64,000 nucleotides of DNA from Pelomonas sp965229315 (GCF_965229315.1 NZ_CBDDJA010000002.1:2666001-2730000); one strand, 5' to 3'; numbered from the stretch's first letter, positions 8,726 to 17,617 are shown. Made by a program: numbers and translations. The notes: generated from the sequence alone by a model not told the origin.

Positions 8726-9934
8726 ATGCAGCAGCCCCCCCGCTGGATCGCCCATCTCGACATGGACGCCTTCTACGCGTCCGTCGAGCTGCTGCGCTAT
8801 CCGCAACTGAAGGGCCAGGCCGTGGTCATCGGCGGGCGGCGCGCTGACGCGCCGCAGCAGCTCGCTGATGGCTCCTGGCGCTACGCGAGGCTGCGCGACT
8901 ACACCGGCCGCGGCGTCGTCACCACGTCCACCTATGCGGCACGCGACCTGGGCGTGTTCTCGGCGATGGGCCTGATGAAGGCCGCGCTGCGCGCGCCCGA
9001 CGCCATCCTGCTGCCGGCCGACTTCGATTCCTACCGCAAGTACTCGCGCCTGTTCAAGACCGCCGTGGCCGAAGTCGCACCCCTGGTCGAGGACCGCGGC
9101 ATCGACGAGATCTACATCGACCTGACCGACGTGCCCGGCGTGCGTGACGCCGTGGGCCACGACCCGCTGGGCGGCGTGAAGGCGGTGGCACGCGAGATCA
9201 AGAACTCGGTGGGCCGCGCCACCGGCCTGACCTGCTCCATCGGCATCACGCCCAACAAGCTGCTGTCCAAGATCGCCAGCGAACTGGACAAGCCCGACGG
9301 CATCACGGTGCTGACGATGGACGACATCCCCAAGCACGTGTGGCCGCTGGGCGTGCGCAAGATCAACGGCATCGGCCCCAAGGCCAGCGAGAAGCTGATC
9401 AAGCTCGGCCTGGAGACCGTCGGCGACATCGCCGCGGCCGACCCGCACTGGCTCATCGAGCAGTTCGGCGCGAGCTACGGCGAGTGGCTGCACAACGCAT
9501 CGCACGGGCGCGACTCGCGCGCCGTCGTCACGCACAGCGAGCCGGTGTCCATCAGCCGGGAAACCACCTTCGAGCGCGACCTGCACGCCGTGCACGACCG
9601 CGTGCTGCTGGGCGGCATCATGGACGAGCTGTGCGAAAGCCTGGCCCGCGACCTGGCCCGCAAGCGCTACGCCGGCAAGACCGTGGGCATCAAGCTGCGC
9701 TTCGAGGGCTTCGTCACCGTCACGCGCGACCAGACGCTCAAAGCCCCCATCCTCAGCGCCGCGGACATCCGCCATGCCGTGGGCCTGTGCCTGAAGCGGG
9801 TCACTTTCGACAAGCGCTTGCGACTGATGGGCGTGCGCATCGGCAACCTCGTGCATGCCAGCCAGGTGCTGCCTGCAACACTGACCCTGGCGCAGGGGCA
9901 ACCACCAGCCGCCGAGAATCTGCCCCTCTTCTGA
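8726..9934 (+). CDS. dinB: Y-family DNA polymerase (DinB/Pol IV type)
   Basis: Error-prone lesion-bypass polymerase of 402 residues. The palm shows the first metal site HLDMDAFYASVE (residues 10-21), the steric-gate region, and the second acidic site DEIYIDLTD; helix-hairpin-helix INGIGPKASEKL follows, then the little-finger domain. The C-terminus NLPLF fits a beta-clamp binding motif. Compared with E. coli DinB there are about 20 extra residues (about 39-61) between VVIGG and GVVTTSTYAAR, in the fingers. No SOS box was recognised upstream. About 20 bases separate it from the flavin reductase gene, so the two may be co-transcribed. Confidence 0.92.
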   Translation: MQQPPRWIAHLDMDAFYASVELLRYPQLKGQAVVIGGRRADAPQQLADGSWRYARLRDYTGRGVVTTSTYAARDLGVFSAMGLMKAALRAPDAILLPADFDSYRKYSRLFKTAVAEVAPLVEDRGIDEIYIDLTDVPGVRDAVGHDPLGGVKAVAREIKNSVGRATGLTCSIGITPNKLLSKIASELDKPDGITVLTMDDIPKHVWPLGVRKINGIGPKASEKLIKLGLETVGDIAAADPHWLIEQFGASYGEWLHNASHGRDSRAVVTHSEPVSISRETTFERDLHAVHDRVLLGGIMDELCESLARDLARKRYAGKTVGIKLRFEGFVTVTRDQTLKAPILSAADIRHAVGLCLKRVTFDKRLRLMGVRIGNLVHASQVLPATLTLAQGQPPAAENLPLF

Positions 9935-9954
9935 CGCCTGCTCCTCGCCCCCGC

Positions 9955-10581
9955 ATGACCGCGCCCGCCGACATCCACACCTATGAACCCCGCCACGGCC
10001 ACGGCCTGCCGCACGATCCGTTCAATGCCATCGTCGGCCCGCGCCCCATCGGCTGGATCGGCAGCCACGACGGCGCCGGGCACCACAACCTGGCGCCGTA
10101 CAGCTTCTTCAACGCCTTCAACTACGTGCCGCCCATCGTCGGCTTCGCCAGCATCGGCGCCAAGGACAGCCTGCGCAATGCGCAGGCCACGGGCGAGTTC
10201 ACCTGGAACCTGGTCACCCGCGAACTGGCCGAGCGCATGAACGCCAGCTGCGCGGCCGTGCCGCCGGAGGTGGACGAGTTCGCGCTGGCCGGGCTGACCC
10301 CGCTGGCCTCGCAGCTCGTGACGGCGCCCCGCGTGGCCGAGTCGCCGGTGAGCTTCGAGTGCCGCGTCACGCAGGTCGTGCAGCTGGCCACCGCCGCGGG
10401 CGAGCAGGTGCCGACGTGGCTGGTGCTGGGCGAGGTGGTGGCGGTGCACATCGCGCGCCACCTGCTGGTGGACGGCGTCTACGACACGGCCGCGGCCCAC
10501 CCGGTGCTGCGCGGCGGCGGCCCGGCAGACTACTTCGAAGTCACCGCGGCGCAGCGCTTCCAGATGCACCGCCCGCGCTGA
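9955..10581 (+). CDS. Flavin reductase family protein (FMN-binding split barrel)
   Basis: A 208-residue protein of the flavin reductase-like/DIM6-NTAB family, binding FMN. Visible landmarks are IVGPRPIGWIGSHD near residue 26, NLAPYSFFNAFNYVPPIVGFAS, TWNLVTRELAERMN and the C-terminal PVLRGGGPADYFEV. Such proteins supply reduced flavin to monooxygenases or act on small substrates; no partner monooxygenase is nearby, so the substrate is unknown. Start ATG at 9955, 20 bases after the polymerase stop. It converges on the small minus-strand gene at 10594. Confidence 0.85.
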   Translation: MTAPADIHTYEPRHGHGLPHDPFNAIVGPRPIGWIGSHDGAGHHNLAPYSFFNAFNYVPPIVGFASIGAKDSLRNAQATGEFTWNLVTRELAERMNASCAAVPPEVDEFALAGLTPLASQLVTAPRVAESPVSFECRVTQVVQLATAAGEQVPTWLVLGEVVAVHIARHLLVDGVYDTAAAHPVLRGGGPADYFEVTAAQRFQMHRPR

Positions 10582-10593
10582 CGGCGGCCGGTG

Positions 10594-10815
10594 CTACACC
10601 CAGCCCTGGCGCCACACCGCCGCGTCGCGCAACGTGCGCCAGGCCAGCCGCTGCACCCGCTTGGAGAAGAGTGCTTCCAGCTCAACCCACTCCACCGGCG
10701 CGCCGGGCAGTTCGGGCTCGACCACCTTGACGACGACGAAATGCTTGTCCTTGGCCACCGGCGTCACCGCCGTCCACTTGCTGAGCAGCAGCTTCTTGGG
10801 GTGCAGCGGGTTCAC
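10594..10815 (-). CDS. Small conserved Trp-rich protein (TIGR02450-like)
   Basis: A 73-residue basic protein, MNPLHPKKLLLSKWTAV at the N-terminus and WRTLRDAAVWRQGWV at the C-terminus. The LSKWTAV...VEWVELEAL...W..L.D pattern matches my memory of the TIGR02450 family, function unknown. It starts at GTG 10815, and that GTG overlaps the TGA of the upstream DUF2237 gene (GTGA), so the two are translationally coupled. Confidence 0.75.
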   Translation of the reverse strand: MNPLHPKKLLLSKWTAVTPVAKDKHFVVVKVVEPELPGAPVEWVELEALFSKRVQRLAWRTLRDAAVWRQGWV

Positions 10816-11189
10816 GGCGCCGCCACACCAGGGTGTGCATGCTGCCGCAATTGCGCCAGGCTGAGGATGCCCAGCACGAGGCGGTTGGTGGCCTCCAGCA
10901 CCACCGGCGGCGCTGCGCCAGCTTCCAGCGCCTCCAGCCAGCGCAGCGCGCACAGGCACCAGCGGTCGCCCGGCTTCAGGCCAGCGAAGCGCCAGGCCGG
11001 GCGCGGGGTGACGAGGTCGTTGCCGCGGGCGAGCGAAAAGTCCAGGAATTCCTGTGTGACCCGCGCGCAGACCAGGTGGGTGCCGCGATCCTGCGCGTCC
11101 GCCGAGCAGCAGCCATCGCGCAGGAAGCCGGTCAAGGGGTCGAACGAGCAGGCCTGCAGCGGCGTGCCCAGTACATTCATTGCCGTCAT
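10812..11189 (-). CDS. DUF2237 family protein
   Basis: A 125-residue protein of the DUF2237 family, function unknown. Conserved features: NVLGTPLQACS, DPLTGFLRDGCCS, GTHLVCARVTQEFLDFS, RGNDLVTP and GLKPGDRWCLCALRWLEA. The many invariant cysteines (CS, GCC, VC, CLC) suggest metal or redox chemistry, which is inference. ATG at 11189 with AGGAG eight bases upstream; a second in-frame ATG lies nine bases on. It heads a two-gene overlapping unit and is divergent from the helicase gene (93 bases between starts). Confidence 0.88.
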   Translation of the reverse strand: MTAMNVLGTPLQACSFDPLTGFLRDGCCSADAQDRGTHLVCARVTQEFLDFSLARGNDLVTPRPAWRFAGLKPGDRWCLCALRWLEALEAGAAPPVVLEATNRLVLGILSLAQLRQHAHPGVAAP

Positions 11190-11282
11190 GCGCCGCGCTC
11201 CTGTTGTTCCACACCCCATCTTGCCGGCAATGCCAAGGCCGCGGGCGCGCAGGCCCATCGCCGCACCGGCCCGACCCGCGGG

Positions 11283-13676
11283 ATGAGCGACTGGACCTAC
11301 ACGGTCTCCGTGCGCAGCCTGTGCGAGTTCACGGCCAAGCGCGGTGACCTGGACCGGCGCTTCACGCCATCGGCCACCGCACTGGAGGGCCAGGCCGGCC
11401 AGATGGCGGTGCTCGCGCGCCGCTCCCCCGGCTACGAAACCGAGCTGCCGCTGCAAGGCCAGTACGGCCAGTTGCGCGTGCGCGGCCGGGCGGACGGTTA
11501 CGAGGCCGACGTGAACCGGCTGGAGGAGATCAAGACCATACGCGGGCCGGTCGACACCATCCCCGAGAACCGCCGCGCGCTGCACTGGGCGCAGCTGCAG
11601 ACCTACGGCGCACTGATCGCCGCCGAGCGCGGCCTCGCTGAACTGCAGCTGGCGCTGGTTTACGTGGACGCCGACACGCAGACCGAGACCGTGCTGCGCG
11701 AGACCGCCACGGCCGCCGACCTGCAGGCTGCCTTCGCGGCCCGCTGCCAGGCCTTCGAGGCCTGGGCCGCGCAGGAGGCTGGCCACCGCAGCGCACGCGA
11801 CGCCGCACTGCGCGAGCTGCCCTTTCCACTCGGCGAGCTGCGCCCGGGCCAGCGCCTGCTGGCCGAGGCCGTCTACCGCGCCGCGGCACAGGGCCGCTGC
11901 CTGCTGGCGCAGGCGCCCACCGGCATCGGCAAGACGCTGGGCACGCTGTTCCCGCTGCTGCGCGCCATGCCTGCACAGCAGCTCGACAAGATCGGCTACA
12001 TGACCTGCAAGGGCACCGGCCGCATCATGGCGCTGGACGCGCTGCAGACGCTGCGCGGCGCCATGCCGGGCCGAAGCCCCGGGCAGGGCGCACCGCAAGG
12101 CGCGCTGCGCGTGCTCACGCTGGTGGCCAAGGAGCAGGCCTGCGAGCATCCGGACAAGGCCTGCCACGGCGAGTCCTGCCCGCTGGCCAACGGCTTCTAC
12201 GACCGCCTGGCCGCCGCGCGCAGCGAGGCCGTCACGGCGCAGTGGCTGGACCCGGCCGCCCAGCGCCGCATCGCGCTCAAGCACGGCATCTGCCCCTACT
12301 ACCTGGGCCAGGAGCTGCTGCGCTGGGCCGACGTCGTCGTCGGCGATGTGCACCATGCCTTCGACCCGCACGGCCAGCTGTTCAACCTCGCGCAGGCGCA
12401 GGACTGGAAGCTCGCGCTGCTGGTGGACGAGGCGCACAACCTCGTCGAGCGCGCGCGGGCCATGTACAGCGCCGCGCTGAGCCTGGCGAGCGTGCGCGAC
12501 ATCGAGCCCCAGGCACCCAAGGCCCTGCGCCCGCCGCTGCGCCGCCTGGCCCGCGAACTCAGCGACCTGGCGCGCGCGCAGCCGGCCGAGTACCGCGCCT
12601 TCGACGACGTGCCCGATGCACTCGCCGAGGCGCTGCAGTTCGTCAGCGCGACTCTGGGCGAGTACATGCAGAACCACCCGTTGGAGACCGGGCCGCTGAT
12701 GCAGTTCTACTTCGAGGTGCTGGGGCTGCAGCGCGTGCTGGACAAGTTCGGCCCGCACTCGTTGTGCGACCTGCAGCGCAGCGCCGTCGCACAGCGGGCT
12801 GGCGAGCTGACGACGCCCGCCGCGCCGGTCAACCTGTCGCTGCTGGACGAACTCGGCATGCCCGACCCGTTGGCGTCGGCCGAAGACGACCCGCCCGTCG
12901 CCACCGACGTGGATGTGCTGCTGTCCATCCGCAACGTGGTGCCCGGCTTCTTCCTGAAGCCGCGGTTCGAGGGGCTCAGCAGCGTCACGCTGTTCTCGGC
13001 GACGCTCGGCACCGCCGAGTACCAGCGCGACCTGCTGGGCCTGCCCGACGACACGGCCTGGATCGACGTGCCCGCGCCCTTCCCGCCCGAGCACCTCGTC
13101 GTGCGCGTGGCCGACCGCATCTCCACCCGCTACGACCACCGCACCGCGTCGCTGGATGCGCTGGTGGACGTGCTCGCCACGCAGTTCGCCGAACACCCGG
13201 GCAACTACCTCGCCTTCTTCAGCAGCTTCGACTACCTGGAGCAGGCCGCCGCGCGGCTGGCGCTGCGCCACCCGGCGCTGCCGCGCTGGAGCCAGGCCCG
13301 CGCGATGGGCGACGCCGCGCGGCGCGCCTTCCTGGACCGCTTCGTGGAAGGCGGCCGCGGCATCGGCTTCGCCGTGCTGGGCGGCGCGTTCGCCGAGGGC
13401 GTGGACCTGCCCGGCACGCGCCTCATCGGCGCCTTCATCGCCACGCTGGGCCTGCCACCGGTGTCGCCGCTGCAGGCGCAGATCCGCGAACGGCTGGACG
13501 CGATGTTCGGCGCGGACCACGGCTACGCCGACCTCGTGCCCGGCATGCAGAAGGTCGTGCAGGCCGCCGGCCGCGTGCTGCGCTCGGTGGACGACCGCGG
13601 CTGGGTGTGGCTGCTGGACCGGCGCTACCGCCGGCCCGAGGTGCGCGCGCTGCTGCCGGCCTGGTGGCAGCTTTAG
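11283..13676 (+). CDS. PD-(D/E)XK nuclease fused to XPD/DinG-type DNA helicase
   Basis: A 797-residue DNA-processing enzyme. Residues 1-150 read as a RecB-like nuclease: Asp71 in VRGRADGY, Glu82-x-Lys84 in LEEIKT, and a QxxxY helix (Gln104-Tyr108). The helicase follows: Walker A APTGIGKT (Lys217), DEAH box VDEAHN (382-385), and motifs FSATLGTAEYQRD, GGAFAEGVDLPG and QAAGRVLRS of the Rad3/XPD C-terminal domain. Four cysteines, 287, 294, 299 and 337, lie where XPD-family enzymes bind an iron-sulfur cluster. By family it should be a 5'-3' DNA helicase with an attached nuclease for repair or recombination; the cellular role is unknown. ATG at 11283. No partner gene is attached. Confidence 0.87.
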   Translation: MSDWTYTVSVRSLCEFTAKRGDLDRRFTPSATALEGQAGQMAVLARRSPGYETELPLQGQYGQLRVRGRADGYEADVNRLEEIKTIRGPVDTIPENRRALHWAQLQTYGALIAAERGLAELQLALVYVDADTQTETVLRETATAADLQAAFAARCQAFEAWAAQEAGHRSARDAALRELPFPLGELRPGQRLLAEAVYRAAAQGRCLLAQAPTGIGKTLGTLFPLLRAMPAQQLDKIGYMTCKGTGRIMALDALQTLRGAMPGRSPGQGAPQGALRVLTLVAKEQACEHPDKACHGESCPLANGFYDRLAAARSEAVTAQWLDPAAQRRIALKHGICPYYLGQELLRWADVVVGDVHHAFDPHGQLFNLAQAQDWKLALLVDEAHNLVERARAMYSAALSLASVRDIEPQAPKALRPPLRRLARELSDLARAQPAEYRAFDDVPDALAEALQFVSATLGEYMQNHPLETGPLMQFYFEVLGLQRVLDKFGPHSLCDLQRSAVAQRAGELTTPAAPVNLSLLDELGMPDPLASAEDDPPVATDVDVLLSIRNVVPGFFLKPRFEGLSSVTLFSATLGTAEYQRDLLGLPDDTAWIDVPAPFPPEHLVVRVADRISTRYDHRTASLDALVDVLATQFAEHPGNYLAFFSSFDYLEQAAARLALRHPALPRWSQARAMGDAARRAFLDRFVEGGRGIGFAVLGGAFAEGVDLPGTRLIGAFIATLGLPPVSPLQAQIRERLDAMFGADHGYADLVPGMQKVVQAAGRVLRSVDDRGWVWLLDRRYRRPEVRALLPAWWQL

Positions 13677-13883
13677 CGCCGCAGCCTCGCCGCGTTGCGG
13701 GGCCGTTCCGGGATCGCCCACCAATGCGCGTTTTCCCGAGGTTGCGCAGCGCTTTTCCGGGACAGGAAGTCCCAGGGTGACGCCGGAGATGAAGCCGATA
13801 CATTGCTTTACGTCGTCAGCCGGTCCCCAGCCGCAGGGGGTTGCCGGTCCTGCAGTCCGCGGCTCCATGGATGGAGGGTTCTC

Positions 13884-14654
13884 ATGTCGATGACACGTTC
13901 GCTGATCTCGTTGGCAGCGCTCTGCGCGCTGGCCGCCAGCAGCCAGGCTGACACCTTTGTCACCCCAGGCGATGAAACCAGCGGCCTGAACACGGCCTTT
14001 CGCAACGCACCGCGCACCTACATGGCGCTGTACACGTCGGTCAATTTCGAGACGCTGACCAGCCCGGTCTGGATCACCGGCATGCAGTTGCGCATCTCGG
14101 CCGATGGCAACACCGCGCTGCCCGCCACCTGGCCCAGCCAGGACCTCACGTTCACCAATTTCAACGTGCAGTTGTCCCAGGCTTCGTCCAGCCTGCTGTC
14201 GGACGGCGAGTTCCTATTGGGAACCGAAGCGTTCGCCGCGCAGCAGGCGGCCGGCACCGTCGTGAACGTGCGCTCCGGCAGCCTGTCGATCTCCACGGCG
14301 TCGTTCCAGAACAGCGGCGGCGAGAACTCGTTCGGCGCGCTGATCAGCTTCTCGACGCCCTACCTGTACACGCCGGGCCAGTCGCTGCTGCTGTACCTGA
14401 CGCACACCGGCTATGCGCCCGGCACCGAAGCGCAACCGTTCTTCGCGGTGACCGACTACTCGCCCGGCGTGACCGACGCCATCTCGTCCACCGCCGGCTA
14501 CCAGGCTGCCAACGCCACCGGCTTCTCCAGCCCGTACATCGTGCAGTTCACGACCACACCGGTGCCGGAGCCGTCCACGATGCTGATGCTGGCCGGCGGC
14601 ATCGTCGGCCTGCTCGCGCTGAACCGCCGCCGGCGCGCGACGGACGCGGCCTGA
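13884..14654 (+). CDS. PEP-CTERM sorting-domain protein
   Basis: Exported 256-residue protein: signal peptide MSMTRSLISLAALCALAASSQA, an unrecognised beta-rich body, and a C-terminal tail VPEPSTMLMLAGGIVGLLAL followed by NRRRRATDAA. The body is Ser/Thr/Ala rich and has no cysteine after the signal peptide. The ATG at 13884 is preceded by GGAGG at seven bases; the frame is open upstream but lacks a better start. It is a stand-alone gene with a 207-base upstream gap in which no clear sigma-54 box was seen, unlike the PEP-CTERM gene at 7796. Predicted exosortase substrate. Confidence 0.85.
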   Translation: MSMTRSLISLAALCALAASSQADTFVTPGDETSGLNTAFRNAPRTYMALYTSVNFETLTSPVWITGMQLRISADGNTALPATWPSQDLTFTNFNVQLSQASSSLLSDGEFLLGTEAFAAQQAAGTVVNVRSGSLSISTASFQNSGGENSFGALISFSTPYLYTPGQSLLLYLTHTGYAPGTEAQPFFAVTDYSPGVTDAISSTAGYQAANATGFSSPYIVQFTTTPVPEPSTMLMLAGGIVGLLALNRRRRATDAA

Positions 14655-14702
14655 CCTGGTGCTGAACGGCTCGCGGCTGCCGCAGCGACCGCATCACCCA
14701 CA

Positions 14703-14730
14703 CGGCGCTCCTGCAGTTGGCGGAGCGCCG
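14703..14730 (+). terminator. Inverted repeat, probable terminator
   Basis: Nine-bp perfect stem CGGCGCTCC / GGAGCGCCG with a ten-base loop, followed by TTGCTT. The T-tract is poor, so efficiency is uncertain. It lies 49 bases after the PEP-CTERM stop. The rest of 14655-14916 holds nothing else recognised. Confidence 0.5.
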
Positions 14731-14916
14731 TTGCTTCATGCAGCGCCGCCCGGCCGTTCGCCAATCACGACGCGCGAAGAGGTCGTGCGCGCGGGTGAAT
14801 CGGGGTCTTGCCCGTGCGGCGGGGGCCGCCACCGGGGCCGCATCCGTACCGCCACCGACACACGCATGCCGCGGGCCGCGCTACGCTGCATGCCACATCC
14901 ACGCTCGGGAACCTCC

Positions 14917-15300
14917 ATGAAACGCGTCACCGGCCTCGGCGGCATCTTCTTTAAAGCCAGGGACCCCAAGGCCCTGGGCGAGTGGTACCAGCGCCATCTC
15001 GGCCTGAACGTCAGTGAATGGGGCGGCGCCGTCTTCAACTGGGCGGACGACAACCCGACCGGTGCCGGCATGACGCTGTGGACGCCGTTCAAGGAGAGCA
15101 CCGACTATTTCGCGCCCAGCGCCGCGCCATTCATGATCAATTTCCGCGTCGCGGACCTGCATGCGCTGCTGGCGGCCCTGCGGGCCGAGGGCTGCGACGT
15201 ACAGGACAAGGTGGACGAGTCCGAGTACGGCAAGTTCGGCTGGGTCATCGACCCGGAAGGCAACAAGGTGGAGCTGTGGGAACCGCCGGCAGGGCAGTGA
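14917..15300 (+). CDS. VOC family (glyoxalase-like) protein
   Basis: A 127-residue vicinal-oxygen-chelate fold protein with two beta-alpha-beta-beta-beta units: GLGGIFFKARDPKALGEWYQRHLGL at the N-terminus and FRVADLHALLAAL...GWVIDPEGNKVELWEP at the C-terminus. The final ELWEP glutamate is the usual metal ligand. Family members include glyoxalases, dioxygenases and resistance proteins; nothing here fixes a substrate. ATG at 14917. Confidence 0.85.
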   Translation: MKRVTGLGGIFFKARDPKALGEWYQRHLGLNVSEWGGAVFNWADDNPTGAGMTLWTPFKESTDYFAPSAAPFMINFRVADLHALLAALRAEGCDVQDKVDESEYGKFGWVIDPEGNKVELWEPPAGQ

Positions 15301-15372
15301 CCGCGGCCGGCCCGCCACACCCTCGTCTGCCCACGGGTCGAAACCGAGACAACCTGACGCATCTTCACCGCG

Positions 15373-15693
15373 ATGCAGACAGCTGACCGCTCCGACCGCC
15401 ATCCCATCGGCCCGTTCGTGCGTGTGCTGGCGTCTCTGCTGCTCGCACCCATGGCCGTGCTCTCGGCGCCGCACACGGTCGTGCTATGGCAGGCAACCGC
15501 GCTCACCCCGCCCGTCTGTTCGGGGCGCCGCTACCCTGTGTTCTGCGAACTGACCCGCCTGGCCTTGTCCGCCACGCCGGGGCAACTCCACGGCCCGCTC
15601 GCTGCCGCGTTGAACGTCGCGTTCGTCGCTTTGCTCGCCTGGCTGGTGTGGTGGCTGCTCAGGCCGCTGCTGCTGAAGCGGCACGGCGGTTGA
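15373..15693 (+). CDS. Small hypothetical membrane protein
   Basis: A 106-residue protein, not recognised. Two hydrophobic segments are visible: about residues 18-33 (FVRVLASLLLAPMAVL) and about 80-100 (AALNVAFVALLAWLVWWLLR), ending LLLKRHGG. Two cysteines lie in the loop (PPVCSGRRYPVFCEL), possibly a periplasmic disulfide. No strong ribosome site; accepted because both strands around it lack a better gene and the hydropathy is protein-like. Confidence 0.5.
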   Translation: MQTADRSDRHPIGPFVRVLASLLLAPMAVLSAPHTVVLWQATALTPPVCSGRRYPVFCELTRLALSATPGQLHGPLAAALNVAFVALLAWLVWWLLRPLLLKRHGG

Positions 15694-15743
15694 TGCAGGT
15701 CAGGTGCGTGCAGACGCCGGCGCCCTGAAAGACGCCGAACGAC

Positions 15744-16289
15744 TCACAGGGCGAGCTTGCCGTGCACGCCTTCGTCCACGCGCTTGCCGACGATGGCGCC
15801 GAACAGCATCTTCATGCCGGCGATCGCGGCGCCGTGCTTGTTGTCCCAGTACTCGCCGCTGACCGGGTCCACGCGCAGCAGGCTGATGCGCGGGTCGTTC
15901 TCGCCCTCGGTGAACCAGGCCCGCAGCGTGGGCTTCCACAGGCGATGGATGGTGGCCTTGTCGGTGACCTCGGTGGCCGTGCCTTCCAGGCGCAGATGGC
16001 TGCCGTGGTCGCCTTCCTTGAAGAACAGCGTCACCCGCGAGTCGCGGTCGAGCTCGATGTTCTTGACGCTGTCCACCTCGGTGAAGAACCACAGCTGCCC
16101 GCTGTCTTCCTCGACCTCGATGACGGTCATCGGCCGCGCATGCAGCTGCGAGCCCAGGCCCAGCGTGCAGAAGAAGCAGCTGCTGCCGGCCTTCACCAGG
16201 TCGGCGATCTTGTGGGCGGCGGCGCTGCCGCTGAGGTCTTCCTCGGTGTGGGTGTCGGGGTCTTGCGAGCGGTTGAGCGTGTCTTGCAT
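15744..16289 (-). CDS. Pyridoxamine 5'-phosphate oxidase family protein (general stress protein 26-like)
   Basis: A 181-residue flavin/FMN-binding split-barrel protein. Visible segments are HKIADLVKAG, CFFCTLGLGSQLHARPMTV, GQLWFFTEVDSVKNIEL and a C-terminal EYWDNKHGAAIAGMKML. It resembles the GSP26 group of stress-related proteins rather than true PdxH. Good ribosome site (CAGGAG) before ATG 16289. Downstream of the serine hydrolase gene in the same direction with a 35-base gap. Confidence 0.85.
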   Translation of the reverse strand: MQDTLNRSQDPDTHTEEDLSGSAAAHKIADLVKAGSSCFFCTLGLGSQLHARPMTVIEVEEDSGQLWFFTEVDSVKNIELDRDSRVTLFFKEGDHGSHLRLEGTATEVTDKATIHRLWKPTLRAWFTEGENDPRISLLRVDPVSGEYWDNKHGAAIAGMKMLFGAIVGKRVDEGVHGKLAL

Positions 16290-16324
16290 GGGGGCTCCTG
16301 GGCGATGGATGGCAATGGCACAGC

Positions 16325-17479
16325 CTAGGCAGCCCCGCGGCGCAGCCGTGTCGGCACGCAGGCAGGCCCGCTGTCGGACAAGGGCCGTGCCTGCCGGCGC
16401 CCGGCCAGGCCGTCGAGCATCCGGAGCGCGGCGGGCTCCATGTCGTCCGCATCGAGGCTGACGTTGTTGAGCATGACGACGGCTTCATCGCCGTCCAGCG
16501 GCCCATAGCCCAGCGCACGAAAACCCAGGCTCGCGCCGGTTTCCTCCATGACGGCACGCTCTGCCCCGCCCAGCCGCGCGTGCATCACGCGGCCACCCAG
16601 CGCATAGCGCCGCTCGGGGAACCTGACGCGGAACAGCTCGGCCCGGCTCGCGGTGGACAGCAGCGGCCCGCGGCGCGCTGCATGCAGCAGCGCGAACAGG
16701 TCGGCCGCGTCGGTCCAGTAGCCGCCGATCATCTGCATGAAGGTCGGGATGCCGATGACCACCGGCGCGCTGCCGGGGTCGTTCTCGCGGTAGCTCGTCG
16801 CGACGCGCTGCGCGGGCGGCACGAGCCCCGAGAAGACGCCGCTGTGGTGCAGGCCGGCCGGCGCGAACAGCAGCTCGCGGGCCGCCTGCGCATAGGCCTG
16901 GGCGGTCACGCGCTCGACGATCTGCTGCACCACCAGCCAGTTCGAGTGCGAGTACTGCCACTGCCGGCCCGGTGCGAACTGCAGGTCGCCGCTGGCGTAG
17001 CGCCGCACGGCTTCGGCGGTGTCGATGCCATTCTTGTAGAGGTCAAGGTTGGCCTCCAGCGCCGGGATGACCTCGTTGGGCAGCCCGCTGGCGTGGCTCA
17101 TCAGGTGCTCCAGCGTCAGCAGCCGCGCCGTGTCGCGGCGATAGTCGGGCAGATAGCTGGCGATGGGCGTGCGCAGCGCCAGCCGCCGCTGGTCGACCAA
17201 CCGCAGCACCACCAGCGCGGCGATCCACTTGGACACTGAACCGCCGTGGAAGACCGTGTCGGTCGTCATCGGCGTGCGGCTGGCGAAGTCGGCGAGGCCG
17301 AAGGCCTGCTGGTACGTCACGCGCCCCGCCGTGCCCGCCAGGATGACACCGTTGAAACTGTGCCTGGCGGCGAAGGCGCGTGCGGCTTCGTCGGGATCCT
17401 CCTGGGCCGTGGCGGAGCCAGCACACAGCCAGGCCGCCGCACCGCCGGCGAGCAGGTGGCGTCGATTCAGGTCGGGCAT
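16325..17479 (-). CDS. Serine hydrolase, beta-lactamase/class C family, exported
   Basis: A 384-residue penicillin-binding-protein-like hydrolase. The N-terminus NRRHLLAGGAAAWLCAGSATA looks like a Tat-type or Sec signal. The catalytic motifs are SVSK (in HGGSVSKWIAAL) and YSHSN as the YxN element. No substrate can be assigned; the family covers esterases, DD-peptidases and beta-lactamase relatives. It is divergent from the LysR gene (138 bases between starts), the classical arrangement for a LysR-controlled target. Confidence 0.85.
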   Translation of the reverse strand: MPDLNRRHLLAGGAAAWLCAGSATAQEDPDEAARAFAARHSFNGVILAGTAGRVTYQQAFGLADFASRTPMTTDTVFHGGSVSKWIAALVVLRLVDQRRLALRTPIASYLPDYRRDTARLLTLEHLMSHASGLPNEVIPALEANLDLYKNGIDTAEAVRRYASGDLQFAPGRQWQYSHSNWLVVQQIVERVTAQAYAQAARELLFAPAGLHHSGVFSGLVPPAQRVATSYRENDPGSAPVVIGIPTFMQMIGGYWTDAADLFALLHAARRGPLLSTASRAELFRVRFPERRYALGGRVMHARLGGAERAVMEETGASLGFRALGYGPLDGDEAVVMLNNVSLDADDMEPAALRMLDGLAGRRQARPLSDSGPACVPTRLRRGAA

Positions 17480-17617
17480 GTCGTTCTCCGTCCGGTCGTG
17501 GAACCCATGCGGCGGACTCTAGGCAGCCACCGCGCGCGCCGGCAGCGGATTGCGACGAACCGCAGCTGGCGCGGCATGGACGGCAGGCCTACCGGCGCTG
17601 CTGGCTACCATCGCCGC

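Noticed and set aside
13790..13810. Sigma-54 box before the PEP-CTERM gene at 13884
   Set aside because: TTGC near 13802 has AG, not GG, at the -24 position; only half of the motif matches.
10812..13868. Very long minus-strand open frame antisense to the helicase
   Set aside because: Only its 3' end (10812-11189) is a real gene (DUF2237). The rest is low-information Ala/Arg/Gln/Val text opposite a gene with clear motifs.
13677..13883. Possible riboswitch (c-di-GMP class) before a PEP-CTERM gene
   Set aside because: Conserved GEMM core sequence is not present; region simply holds short dyads.
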